Positions 38,662 to 46,520 of a DNA stretch of 56,186 bases are shown piece by piece. The notes beneath the pieces are model-generated. The model was given only the letters and a program-made list of their open reading frames with translations. It ran no database searches and had not been told where the DNA came from. The stretch is from NCBI GenBank assembly GCA_964615425.1, contig CAZTOB010000001.1, positions 1 to 56,186 of the forward strand, written 5' to 3'. How positions within the stretch are numbered: position 1 is the first letter of the stretch; the number at the start of each line of letters is the position of its first letter. The position numbers and the translations under genes are program-made. Origin of the DNA: CAYLVJ01 sp964615425. Its GTDB lineage: Bacteria; Patescibacteriota; Minisyncoccia; Minisyncoccales; CAYTKG01.

Positions 38662-38856
38662 TCAACCTGTTTTAAGTAGTCTTTTAATTATCTTGGCCTC
38701 TCCTTTTGAAACAGGAACCCATTTTCTCTGACTTCTTTTTTTGTCGCCTGATTTTTTAGCACGAAAATGGTTTTGCCCGCATACGCGCCTTAAAACTTTA
38801 CCCGTTTTTGTTATTTTAAATCTTTTTTGCAGTGATTTTCTTGTTTTTCCGCTCAT
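38662..38856 (-). CDS. rpmI: 50S ribosomal protein L35
   Basis: 64 residues: KTRKSLQKRFKITKTGKVLRR, the HFRAKKS and KRSQRKWVPVSKGEAKIIKRLL segments typical of L35. Very basic. The ATG overlaps the infC stop (ATGA), so translation is coupled. One nt before rplT. Confidence 0.96.
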   Translation of the reverse strand: MSGKTRKSLQKRFKITKTGKVLRRVCGQNHFRAKKSGDKKRSQRKWVPVSKGEAKIIKRLLKTG

Positions 38857-39359
38857 GTTTTTTTTGAAATTATCGTTGCCAATCCTCCTCTTTCTTTTTT
38901 GATCTTCCTTTCTATCTTGATGGGAAGTTCTTTTTTAACCTCTTCTAGGAAGTGGTTTATCTTTTTTCTGGCGTGGTCCTTTAAGGCGTGCTCCCTGCCT
39001 CTTAAACTCAAAAGAACTCTTACTTTATAGTTTTTATTCAGGAATTCAATTGTTTTTTTCTTTCGTGTTTCAAGGTCGTGTTCCGAGATGTTGAAAGTCA
39101 ATCTGATTCCCTTTATTTCCCCGGCTTTACTTTTTGTTTTTGAAGACTGCTCTTTTTTCTTTTGTTCGTAAAGATATTTCCCGTAGTCAAGGATTTTACA
39201 GACCGGCGGGTCAGTTTGTGTTATTTCCACCAAGTCCAAACCCCGCTCTTCGGCTTTTTCAAGCGCTTCTTTGGTGGGAACCACTCCTATATGTTCCCCC
39301 TTGTCTATGAGGCGCACCTTGCCGGCTCTTATCTCTTTGTTTTTTCTTGGTTTGTCGAT
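38853..39359 (-). CDS. infC: translation initiation factor IF-3, probable AUC start
   Basis: IF-3 binds the 30S subunit and rejects wrong start codons. From the first usual start codon (GTG at 39317) the protein would be 154 residues and lack its conserved N-terminus. Reading on upstream in frame gives NKEIRAGKVRLIDKG, which matches the universal N-E-x-I-R-A-x-x-V-R-L-I-D motif. Between that motif and an in-frame TAA at 39369-39371 there is no ATG, GTG or TTG. The only sensible initiator is ATC (39357-39359), or ATA at 39330-39332. E. coli infC likewise uses a rare AUU, by which IF-3 limits its own synthesis. Both IF-3 domains (linker rich in Lys) are intact. Expected length from AUC is 168. 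It begins 17 nt after tmRNA. Confidence 0.9.
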   Translation of the reverse strand: MDKPRKNKEIRAGKVRLIDKGEHIGVVPTKEALEKAEERGLDLVEITQTDPPVCKILDYGKYLYEQKKKEQSSKTKSKAGEIKGIRLTFNISEHDLETRKKKTIEFLNKNYKVRVLLSLRGREHALKDHARKKINHFLEEVKKELPIKIERKIKKERGGLATIISKKT

Positions 39360-39376
39360 ATTAAAAAATTAGGTTG

Positions 39377-39723
39377 TGGAGATGGGGAGATTGAACTCCC
39401 GTCCAAAACTTTCGCGAGCGTGTTTCTACAAGCTTAGTCCATTTGTTTTTTTCAAGAAACCGAGTAGTAAATGGACAAAATCTTCGATTTCTTTATCCCT
39501 TTTGTTTCGAAAGATTTGCTGGGAAGACAAACCTTTCTATCCCAATATATGATGCCGGATCTTGACTATTGAGAATCGTCAAGGCGGCACTACCCTTAAG
39601 CGTAAGCTAGGGCAGGTTCGAAATCAAAGTTGGCATTTGTTTGCCTTCCAGGTTTTTGATCAGTTTCCTGGAAACTGAGCTTGCGGCATTCTCACAATAA
39701 GTTTTGTCGATGCATGCATCCCC
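39377..39723 (-). ncRNA. ssrA: tmRNA (ssrA)
   Basis: 347-nt transfer-messenger RNA on minus. The tRNA-like ends pair as GGGGATG (5', 39717-39723) with CATCTCC (3', 39378-39384), discriminator A at 39377. A T arm GGACGGGAGTTCAATCTCCC is present near the 3' end. The tag frame runs from 39634 to 39596 and encodes ANFDFEPALAYA followed by TAA; pseudoknot-like GC-rich segments lie on both sides. CCA is not encoded. It rescues stalled ribosomes with SmpB, whose gene lies 17 nt upstream on the same strand. infC begins 17 nt downstream. Confidence 0.93.
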
Positions 39724-39740
39724 ATTGTTAAACAACAAAA

Positions 39741-40190
39741 CTAACGACGCTTTTTTAGTTCGCGTCTTATCTCTCTTTTGGCCTGTCTTTTTCTTATTGC
39801 TTCTCTTTTATCGTACTGTCTTTTTCCTTTAGCTAGTCCTATCTTTACTTTTATCAGGCCACTTTTAGTATATACCTTCAAGGGTATTAAAGTCAACCCC
39901 TTTTGACTTGTTTTGCCGATAAGGTGTCTTATCTCTCTTTTTTTCAAAAGAAGCTTTCTTTTTCTTTGGGGATTATAATTTTGGGGAGCGTTAGCGGGTT
40001 GATAAGGGGGAATGTTCGCTCCCAGGAGCCAAACTTCTCCGTCTTTGATTTTCGCGTAACTTCCCTTTATCGATATTCTCCCCTTTTTAGCTGCTTTTAC
40101 TTCTTGGCCTGTTAAAACTATCCCTGTCTCTAAAGTTTCAAGGATACGATATTCATGATAAGCTTTTTTGTTTTTAGCTAAAACCGGCAT
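39741..40190 (-). CDS. smpB: SsrA-binding protein SmpB
   Basis: 149-residue partner of tmRNA. KNKKAYHEYRILETLETGIVLTGQEVKAAKKGRISIKGSYAKIKDGEVWLLGANIPPY, RKRKLLLKKREIRHLIGKTSQKGLTLIPLKVYTKSGLIKVKIGLAKGKRQYDKREAIRKR is the complete SmpB barrel. The basic C-terminal tail (ends KKRR) enters the mRNA channel. The message appears leaderless: TAAAAT ends 7 nt from the ATG. smpB-ssrA-infC-rpmI-rplT run in one direction with small gaps and no terminator seen, so they may form one transcription unit. Confidence 0.96.
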   Translation of the reverse strand: MPVLAKNKKAYHEYRILETLETGIVLTGQEVKAAKKGRISIKGSYAKIKDGEVWLLGANIPPYQPANAPQNYNPQRKRKLLLKKREIRHLIGKTSQKGLTLIPLKVYTKSGLIKVKIGLAKGKRQYDKREAIRKRQAKREIRRELKKRR

Positions 40191-40197
40191 TTGTTTA

Positions 40198-40203
40198 ATT
40201 TTA
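40198..40203 (-). promoter_or_regulatory. -10 TAAAAT of smpB unit
   Basis: On minus, TAAAAT 7 nt before the smpB ATG. The -35 candidate (TTTACG, 17 nt further) is weak. Confidence 0.5.
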
Positions 40204-40231
40204 ACAGATTGTTCGCAACGCGTAAACGGTG

Positions 40232-40260
40232 TTGATTTTTAATGAATGTTGATTTAAAAT
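40232..40260 (+). promoter_or_regulatory. promoter of ferritin-like gene
   Basis: TTGATT (40232-40237), 17-nt spacer, TAAAAT (40255-40260), leader of about 24 nt, no Shine-Dalgarno. Confidence 0.55.
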
Positions 40261-40289
40261 GAAAACAATTAACAAATTAAAGTGAAAAT

Positions 40290-40574
40290 ATGCTTGCTAA
40301 ATTTCCAATTGATTTAAAAAAGGTAAAAAAAGAGGATATAGACAAGGAAATACTAAGAGTCGGTCTTATTGCCGAACTGGATGCTATAAATCTTTATGAG
40401 CAGCTGGCCGCAGAAACAGACGATTCTCACCTTAAAAAGGTTCTCTTAGATGTTGCTAAAGAAGAAAAAGAGCATGTTGGTGAATTTCAGGCCCTTCTTT
40501 TGGAAAGAGACCCAGAACAGTTGGAGGAAATGGAAGAAGGAAAAAAAGAAGTTGAGGAAATTATTAACGAGTAA
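40290..40574 (+). CDS. ferritin-like protein (encapsulated-ferritin / rubrerythrin type)
   Basis: 94 residues, two long antiparallel helices. Putative metal ligands are Glu29, Glu59 and His62 in ILRVGLIAELDAINLYEQLAA and VAKEEKEHVGEFQALLLERDPEQ. Their spacing (30 and 3 residues) equals that of Glu32/Glu62/His65 in the EncFtn ferroxidase. EncFtn-type proteins dimerise to make one iron site and are often packaged in encapsulin shells. No encapsulin gene and no obvious cargo-targeting tail is visible here; the C-terminus is simply acidic. Monocistronic: own promoter, terminator downstream. The family (ferritin-like) is firm, the EncFtn sub-type is inference. Confidence 0.7.
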   Translation: MLAKFPIDLKKVKKEDIDKEILRVGLIAELDAINLYEQLAAETDDSHLKKVLLDVAKEEKEHVGEFQALLLERDPEQLEEMEEGKKEVEEIINE

Positions 40575-40603
40575 CCCTGCTTTTTAATTAAAGTAGGGTG
40601 GTT

Positions 40604-40629
40604 ACAAAAGGGGCCTGGCCCCTTTTGTT
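40604..40629 (+). terminator. terminator after ferritin-like gene
   Basis: Arms ACAAAAGGGGCC/GGCCCCTTTTGT with a T-rich tail. A second, weaker hairpin (CCCTGCTTT/AAAGTAGGG) precedes it at 40574-40597. Confidence 0.85.
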
Positions 40630-40647
40630 TGTATAAACAACTTAAAT

Positions 40648-43557
40648 ATGAATTTTAAAAAACTTGAAAAAAGGGTTGATTTCCCGGAACTCGAGGAAAA
40701 AGTCTTGAAATATTGGAGGGAAAACGATGTCTTGAGTAAGTATCTTCAAAAAAATGAAGACAAGGACAAGAGGTTTTCCTTTTTTGACGGCCCGATAACA
40801 GCTAATAATCCTATGGGAGTTCATCATGCCCGAGGAAGAAGCTTTAAAGATCTTATCCAGCGCTTTAAGAATATGCAGGGTTACAAGCAGCGTTTTCAAA
40901 ACGGATTTGACTGTCAAGGACTATGGGTTGAAGTGGAGGTTGAAAAGTCTCTTGGGTTTAATACAAAAAAAGATATTGAAGATTACGGCCTGGGAAGATT
41001 TACCCAAAAGTGCAAAGAAAGAGTAAGAAAGTTTGCCAAAAAGATAACCGATCAGTCAAAGAGGCTGGGCTACTTTATGGATTGGGACAACTCTTATTTC
41101 ACCTTTTCCGAAAGAAACAATCTTCATATCTGGCATTTTTTAAAAAAGTGTTACAAGAAAGGATTGATTTACAAAAGCAACTCAGCAGTTGCTTGGTGTC
41201 CCAGGTGTGAAACCGGACTTTCCAAGCACGAACAGGCCGACGGATACAAAGTAATTACCGATCTTTCTTTGTATGTTAAATTTCCTTTGGAAGATAGGGA
41301 AAATGAGTATCTTTTGGCCTGGACCACTACTCCTTGGACTTTGACCGCTAATGTTTTGTTGGCTGTAAATCCTGAGTTTCAATACGTAAAGGCCGAAAAA
41401 GAAGGAGAAATCCTTTATCTGGCTGAAGAATCGGCTAAAAGACTAGGCCTTGATTATGAAAAAATAGACGGGGAAAAACTTGCCGGCTTGAAATACGAAT
41501 CTCTTTTTCCTCATCTTCCGGCCGGTGAAGAAGTTGACCACTTTGTTGTCGAGTGGAAAGAAGTTGATCCGAGTGAAGGAACAGGGGTTGTTCATATTGC
41601 TCCCGGCTGTGGAGAGGAAGATTTCGAGTTAGGGAAAGAAATTGGTGCTCCCGCCTTTTCTCCTATTGACGAAAGAGGCGAGTTTAAAAATGACTGGGGA
41701 GATTTTACCGGCGAAAACGCCCACGAGGTGAAAGAAAAAGTAATTAGTTTTTTAAAAAAGAAAGACCTTCTTTTTAAAACAGAAAACGTTACTCACTCTT
41801 ATCCTCACTGCTGGAGATGTAAAACTAAATGTCTTTTCCGCCTTGAAGACAATTGGTTTATCGATTGTCAGAAAATAAAAGGAAGATTGAAAGAAAAGGC
41901 AAAAGACGCAAACTGGATTCCTTCTTATGTCGAAAGAAGAATGGAAGATTGGCTGGAGAACATGGGCGACTGGATGATAAGTAGAAGGCGTTTTTACGGA
42001 CTGTCCCTTCCTTTTTATGAGTGCGGAGAATGCGGGGGATTGACGGTTGTGGGAAGTAAAGATGAACTGGCCGAACTGGCGGTTAATCCGGAAAGAGTTG
42101 ACACTTTGCCCAGTCTTCACCGTCCTTGGATAGACGAGGTGGAGATAAAATGTCCGAAATGCGGCAAATTGGTAAAAAGGATAGAAGAGGTTGGTGACTG
42201 TTGGCTGGACGCAGGGGTGGTTCCTTTTTCCACTCTTGATTATCTTTCCAACAAAGCTTACTGGAAAAAATGGTTTCCGGCTGATTTCATTTCAGAGATG
42301 ATAGAGCAGGTTAGGCTGTGGTATTATTCTATGCTTGTTTACGGTGTTATTTTAGAAGACAAAATGCCTTACAAAAATGTAGTAAGTTATGACGAGGTGA
42401 GAGATGAAGAAGGGGAGACGATGAGCAAAAGCAAAGGGAACGGAATTCCTTATGATGAGGCGGTGGAGAACATGGGAGCGGATGTGATGCGTTGGATATA
42501 CTTTTCCAAAAACCCAAATGCTCCGGTTAATTTCGGATACAAACTGGCTGAAAAAGTAAAAAGAGGATTCCTTTTTACCCTCTGGAATTGTTACAAGTTC
42601 TTTTTGGAATACGCGAGCTTAGAAGTTGGGGGAGAGATCGATCTTGAAGGGGTGGAACAAAAAACAGTGCTTGATCAGTGGATCGTTTCCCGCCTCAACA
42701 AGCTTAAAAAAGAAGTTACAGAGTCTCTGGAGGAGTTCAGCCCTGCTCCGGCAGTAAGAGCCATAGAAGAGTTTGTGCTCAAAGATCTTTCCACTTGGTA
42801 TATTAGAAGGTCGAGAGATAGAATCGGTCCTTCGGCGGAAGACGGTGAGGACAAGAAAAACTGTTATCTAACCTTTTACCTTGTTTTGACGGAGGTTGCT
42901 AAGATTCTGGCTCCTTTCCTTCCATTTTTAGCTGAAAAACTTTCACACAGTTTGGGTTATAAGAGTTCTGTTCATCTGGAGGATTGGCCTTCTTTTAGGA
43001 GAGAAAAGGTGGATGAAGAGGTGGAGGAAAAAATGGAGACTGTGCGGAAAGTTTGCAGCCTAGCTCATCGAGCCAGAAGACAAGCGGGGATAAAAACAAG
43101 GCAGGTTTTAAAAGAAATGCAGGTTAAAACTTTGCAAAACAAACCGGAAGAAGGTTTTATCACCCTCATTAAAGACGAAGTGAATGTTGAAGAGGTTTAC
43201 TTTATTGAAAGCTTTCGCAAACTCGAAAAGGAAGAACGGGTGAAAGGAGAAAGGATAGAAGTGTCTTTAGAAACCGAAATCACGCCCCGTCTTAAAAGAA
43301 AGGGAGTGTTAAGAGAGGTGGTGCGCCGGGTGCAGTTTATGAGAAAAAAGAACGGTCTCAAGCCCTCAGACACCATCCAAATTTACTACAACGGCAATTC
43401 CAAGCTGGAAAGGATGATAGAAGAAGAAAAAAAGACTTTAAAGAAGGAAACTATTGCTTTTTCCGTTAACAAAGAGGTAGAAGAAAAAGAAGGCGTAATG
43501 TGGAAAGAATACGAGATAAAGTCCATGAAAATTAAACTGGGGATCAAAAAGATATGA
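40648..43557 (+). CDS. ileS: isoleucyl-tRNA synthetase
   Basis: 969-residue class I synthetase. The nucleotide-binding signature reads FDGPITANNPMGVHHARGRSFKD, with GVHH (57-60) in place of HIGH, keeping the second His. The KMSKS loop is TMSKSKGNG (from residue 591). The editing (CP1) domain shows WTTTPWTLTANVLLAVNP and GTGVVHIAPGCGEED. Zinc-like pairs CPRCETG and CGECGG/CPKCGK, WLDAGVVPFSTLDY and the ANTICODON-binding helical domain STWYIRRSRDRIGPS are also present. The C-terminal zinc finger of E. coli-type IleRS is missing, as in type 2-like enzymes. A TATAAA lies 10 nt before the ATG. The stop overlaps the next gene (ATGA). Confidence 0.94.
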   Translation: MNFKKLEKRVDFPELEEKVLKYWRENDVLSKYLQKNEDKDKRFSFFDGPITANNPMGVHHARGRSFKDLIQRFKNMQGYKQRFQNGFDCQGLWVEVEVEKSLGFNTKKDIEDYGLGRFTQKCKERVRKFAKKITDQSKRLGYFMDWDNSYFTFSERNNLHIWHFLKKCYKKGLIYKSNSAVAWCPRCETGLSKHEQADGYKVITDLSLYVKFPLEDRENEYLLAWTTTPWTLTANVLLAVNPEFQYVKAEKEGEILYLAEESAKRLGLDYEKIDGEKLAGLKYESLFPHLPAGEEVDHFVVEWKEVDPSEGTGVVHIAPGCGEEDFELGKEIGAPAFSPIDERGEFKNDWGDFTGENAHEVKEKVISFLKKKDLLFKTENVTHSYPHCWRCKTKCLFRLEDNWFIDCQKIKGRLKEKAKDANWIPSYVERRMEDWLENMGDWMISRRRFYGLSLPFYECGECGGLTVVGSKDELAELAVNPERVDTLPSLHRPWIDEVEIKCPKCGKLVKRIEEVGDCWLDAGVVPFSTLDYLSNKAYWKKWFPADFISEMIEQVRLWYYSMLVYGVILEDKMPYKNVVSYDEVRDEEGETMSKSKGNGIPYDEAVENMGADVMRWIYFSKNPNAPVNFGYKLAEKVKRGFLFTLWNCYKFFLEYASLEVGGEIDLEGVEQKTVLDQWIVSRLNKLKKEVTESLEEFSPAPAVRAIEEFVLKDLSTWYIRRSRDRIGPSAEDGEDKKNCYLTFYLVLTEVAKILAPFLPFLAEKLSHSLGYKSSVHLEDWPSFRREKVDEEVEEKMETVRKVCSLAHRARRQAGIKTRQVLKEMQVKTLQNKPEEGFITLIKDEVNVEEVYFIESFRKLEKEERVKGERIEVSLETEITPRLKRKGVLREVVRRVQFMRKKNGLKPSDTIQIYYNGNSKLERMIEEEKKTLKKETIAFSVNKEVEEKEGVMWKEYEIKSMKIKLGIKKI

Positions 43558-44066
43558 AAATCGTTTTTTTATCTGACACTCACGACAATCTTCCAAACTT
43601 TAAAAAGGTGATTGGGTGGGCTGAGGATAAAGGAATAAAAACCGTTGTTCACTGCGGAGATGTCTCTTCGCCTGCCACTTGGAAAAAGGCGCTGGAAGGT
43701 TTTAGAGGTAAAGCCTTTGTTTCTTTGGGCAATGCAGATGAAGGCTTTAACTGGGAAAGAGAAAAAAGACGGGATCCGCATCTACAGGAGTCTGTTTTTA
43801 CTTCTCACGGGAGAATAGAGTTGGGCGGGGTGAGGATTGGTTTTTGTCACCTTCCAAGAAAGGCTCGAGAACTGGCGGAAAATGAAAATTTTGACGTTGT
43901 TTTTTACGGGCATACTCATAAGCCGTGGGAGGAAAAGGTAGTAAAGACAGCGATGATTAATCCTGGCAATGTGGCGGGGATAAAGTATCAGCCGACTTTC
44001 GGCGTTTACGACACTGAAAAAAAGAAGGCGGAGCTTAAAATTCTCCGCCGGCTGGAAGATGTTTAA
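43554..44066 (+). CDS. YfcE/MJ0936-type metallophosphoesterase
   Basis: 170 residues with a complete dimetal calcineurin-like core: SDTHDN (7-12), VVHCGDVSS, SLGNADE (the GNCD/GNHD motif), FCHLPRK and the FYGHTHKP ending. The size and NADE variant match the YfcE/MJ0936 group of small phosphodiesterases active on model substrates. The true substrate is not known. Coupled by overlap to ileS upstream and recO downstream. Confidence 0.87.
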   Translation: MKIVFLSDTHDNLPNFKKVIGWAEDKGIKTVVHCGDVSSPATWKKALEGFRGKAFVSLGNADEGFNWEREKRRDPHLQESVFTSHGRIELGGVRIGFCHLPRKARELAENENFDVVFYGHTHKPWEEKVVKTAMINPGNVAGIKYQPTFGVYDTEKKKAELKILRRLEDV

Positions 44067-44772
44067 ACGTTTCTCAACCGAAGCCTTTATGTTAGATTCT
44101 TTTCCTCGCAGAGAAGCAGATAAAGTTTTTCTTTTTTTTTCTAAAAAATACGGAAAAATTTTTGCGGTGGGAAAGTCAATCAGAAAGATTTCTTCAAAGT
44201 TAAACGCCGGGCTGGATTTTTTCGCTCTTTCCCGGGTTGAGTTTATTCAGGGGAGAAACTACAAAATTCTTGTTTATGCTGAAATAAAAAACGAGGCCGT
44301 TTCTTTTAGAAGATCGCTCCACAGACTGAAAGCTGCTTTTAAAACAAGAGATTTTTTATCCCGTGTTATTAAAGGCACGGAGCCGGATCTTGCTGTGTGG
44401 CAAGTTTTTTCAAGCGCGGTTGAGGCATTGAAAAAATCTTCTCTTCCTCTTTTTTCTTTTTTAATTTATCAAAACTTTTCCTGGCGGTTACTTCAAGAAT
44501 TGGGGTACGAAATGAACTTTAAAATTTGTGCCGAGTGTAAAAAGGAAGTTGCTTCTTTCGGTCTTTTTTCTCAAAAAGGTTTTCTCTGCCCCGATTGCGG
44601 TAAAAAAACCCACCAAAAAGAAAACGTGGTACGTCTTAAAGAGAACGAGAGAAAAGTGTTGGAGAAGATAAGGAGAGCTTCTTTGGATGACCTGGAAGAA
44701 GCGGAGGTGAGTTTGCTTGAGGCTAAAAAAGCAGAAAATATTCTCGATTTCTTTTTGGAGGACTTGTATTGA
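44059..44772 (+). CDS. recO: DNA repair protein RecO
   Basis: 237 residues. N-terminal OB-fold (STEAFMLDSFPRREADKVFLFFSKKYGKIFAVGKSIRKISSKLNAGLDFFALSRVEFIQGRNYKILVYAE) and a helical C-terminal part with the zinc ribbon CAECKKE...CPDCGKK (about 155-180). RecO loads RecA onto SSB-coated gaps with RecR. Sequence conservation is low as usual for RecO, but the order of OB-fold, helices and zinc ribbon is convincing. Overlaps the phosphodiesterase by 8 nt. Confidence 0.88.
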   Translation: MFKRFSTEAFMLDSFPRREADKVFLFFSKKYGKIFAVGKSIRKISSKLNAGLDFFALSRVEFIQGRNYKILVYAEIKNEAVSFRRSLHRLKAAFKTRDFLSRVIKGTEPDLAVWQVFSSAVEALKKSSLPLFSFLIYQNFSWRLLQELGYEMNFKICAECKKEVASFGLFSQKGFLCPDCGKKTHQKENVVRLKENERKVLEKIRRASLDDLEEAEVSLLEAKKAENILDFFLEDLY

Positions 44773-44773
44773 T

Positions 44774-44803
44774 TTGCCTCTTTCTATCTTTTTATCCTAT
44801 AAT
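44774..44803 (+). promoter_or_regulatory. promoter of repeat surface protein
   Basis: TTGCCT (44774-44779), 18-nt spacer, TATAAT (44798-44803). It ends 7 nt before the ATG at 44811, indicating a leaderless mRNA and ruling out an upstream start. Confidence 0.65.
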
Positions 44804-44810
44804 AATCACA

Positions 44811-46490
44811 ATGAAGAAAAAACAAAGTGGAAAAATATTAATAATACTGTTCTTCATTTTTTTGGGGTTGGCCGCTCTCACTTTTTGGTATTTTCAAAGA
44901 AATACTTATTCCAAAGATGTTTTGAAATTTGAAATACTCGGTCCTGAAGAAGCACGGGCCGGGGAAAGGGTAGAATACACCGTCCGTTACAAAAATACCG
45001 GAGAGGTAAGGTTAGAAGAAGTGGAGATGGTTTTTGAATATCCTGAAAAGGTTCTTCCCTTGGAACAGGAAAAAGATCGGGTGATTAAAAATATTGATGA
45101 TATTTATCCCGGCCAAGAAGAAACCATTGTTTTTAAGGCCAAGGTTTTCGGTCAAGAGGGGGAGTTAGTTAAACCCCGGGCTACACTTAATTACCGCCCT
45201 AAAAATTTGAAAGCTTTTTATGAGTCTGAAACTACGGTTTCTACAAAGATTAGCGAAGTGCCCCTTACTTTTGTTTTTGATTTTCCTTCCAAAATGGCGG
45301 TGGACAGGGAAAGCAAGCTGTCTTTAAACTACTATTCCAACTTTGAAGAACCGATTTCTGATCTCGCCATCAACGTCAATTACCCTTCCGAGTTCGAACT
45401 TCAGAAAACAAGGCCTCAGGGAATTGAAAAAGACGAATGGCAAGTCGGCGTTTTAAACAAAGGAGAAGGAGGAAAGATTGAAATTTACGGAAGCTTTATC
45501 GGAGGACTCGGTGGAGAAAAGGTTTTTGAAGGAGAGATAGGGGTTTGGGTCCAAGACAATTTTGTTGTTTTAAAGAGTATAAGGAGAGGGGTTCAAATTA
45601 CAAAGCCAGGGATTGTCGTCACCCACGAGGTAAACGGCAGCTCGGATTATGTTGCCAGCCCGGGTGATCTTCTTCACTACGAAATTTATTTTCGCAACAT
45701 TAGCGACGATTACTTAGAAGATTTGTTTTTGGTGTCGGAACTTGAGGGTCCTTTCAAGTTTGACACATTAAAAGTGCCTTCGGGCAGGGTGAGTGATTCG
45801 GTGAATACTTTGTTTTGGGACGAAAGAGATAGTTCCGATTTGAAGTTTCTGGCCCCTGGAGAAGAAGGAAAAGTGGATTTTTGGGTCAGTTTGAAGAAAG
45901 AGTGGGATTCTTCCCAGTACAAACAGCCGGTTCTCAAAAACGATGTTTCTTTGGGGCAGGTGAGCGAACATTTTGAAACAAAAGTTAATTCGCTTTTGGT
46001 TTTAGAACAAAAGGGGTATTATGAAAATGAAGTTTTCGAAGCTTCCGGTCCGATTCCCCCCGAAGTAGGAAAAAGAACCACTTATACTATCATCTGGACC
46101 GTTAAAAACTCTTTCAACCGGGTTGAAAACGCACGGGTGAAAGCTACACTGCCTGACGAAGTGAGTTTGACGGACGATGTTTTTCCCGAAGACGAGAAAT
46201 CGAACTTTGCTTTTGATTCTAATTCGCGAGAGCTTCTTTGGAAAGTGGGTGATTTGGAGCCGGGAGTTGGTTTTGATAGCGATGCTTTGAGTTTGGCCTT
46301 CCAGGTCGAGCTTACTCCAACCGAAAGCCAAAAAGGATTGGTGGTTCCTCTGGTAAGTGAAACTCGTCTTTTAGGAGAAGACCAGTGGACTGAAAAAGAA
46401 CTTGAAGTTTCTATAGAGGGAGTGGACAGTTCCCTGCCGGACGATGATTCGGTTTCGGCAGAAGACGGAGTGGTTCAGGACGGGTCTTGA
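44811..46490 (+). CDS. membrane-anchored surface protein with DUF11-like beta repeats
   Basis: 559 residues. Basic N-terminus, then one membrane helix (about 8-26), the rest extracytoplasmic. The body is a chain of immunoglobulin-like beta domains of the DUF11/CARDB kind, each with a pattern such as AGERVEYTVRYKNTGEVRLEEVEMVFEYPE, ASPGDLLHYEIYFRNISDDYLEDLFLVSEL and GKRTTYTIIWTVKNSFNRVENARVKATLPD. An acidic low-complexity tail (SSLPDDDSVSAEDG) ends the chain. No sorting signal is seen. Such proteins form stalk-like surface structures; a role in cell-cell contact is only inference. Start at 44811 is set by the adjacent promoter; an earlier in-frame start would fall inside it. Confidence 0.72.
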   Translation: MKKKQSGKILIILFFIFLGLAALTFWYFQRNTYSKDVLKFEILGPEEARAGERVEYTVRYKNTGEVRLEEVEMVFEYPEKVLPLEQEKDRVIKNIDDIYPGQEETIVFKAKVFGQEGELVKPRATLNYRPKNLKAFYESETTVSTKISEVPLTFVFDFPSKMAVDRESKLSLNYYSNFEEPISDLAINVNYPSEFELQKTRPQGIEKDEWQVGVLNKGEGGKIEIYGSFIGGLGGEKVFEGEIGVWVQDNFVVLKSIRRGVQITKPGIVVTHEVNGSSDYVASPGDLLHYEIYFRNISDDYLEDLFLVSELEGPFKFDTLKVPSGRVSDSVNTLFWDERDSSDLKFLAPGEEGKVDFWVSLKKEWDSSQYKQPVLKNDVSLGQVSEHFETKVNSLLVLEQKGYYENEVFEASGPIPPEVGKRTTYTIIWTVKNSFNRVENARVKATLPDEVSLTDDVFPEDEKSNFAFDSNSRELLWKVGDLEPGVGFDSDALSLAFQVELTPTESQKGLVVPLVSETRLLGEDQWTEKELEVSIEGVDSSLPDDDSVSAEDGVVQDGS

Positions 46491-46514
46491 ATTCCGGATT
46501 ATTTTGAGTAGAAT
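46487..46514 (+). promoter_or_regulatory. promoter of T-box/glyS
   Basis: TTGAAT (46487-46492), 16-nt spacer, TAGAAT (46509-46514). It overlaps the stop codon of the preceding gene and puts the start just before the T-box leader. Confidence 0.55.
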
Positions 46515-46520
46515 GAATTA

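Noticed and set aside
44769..44810. Earlier start for the surface protein (MICLFLSF...)
   Set aside because: This segment contains the -35/-10 promoter; the ATG at 44811 gives a normal basic N-terminus before the membrane helix.
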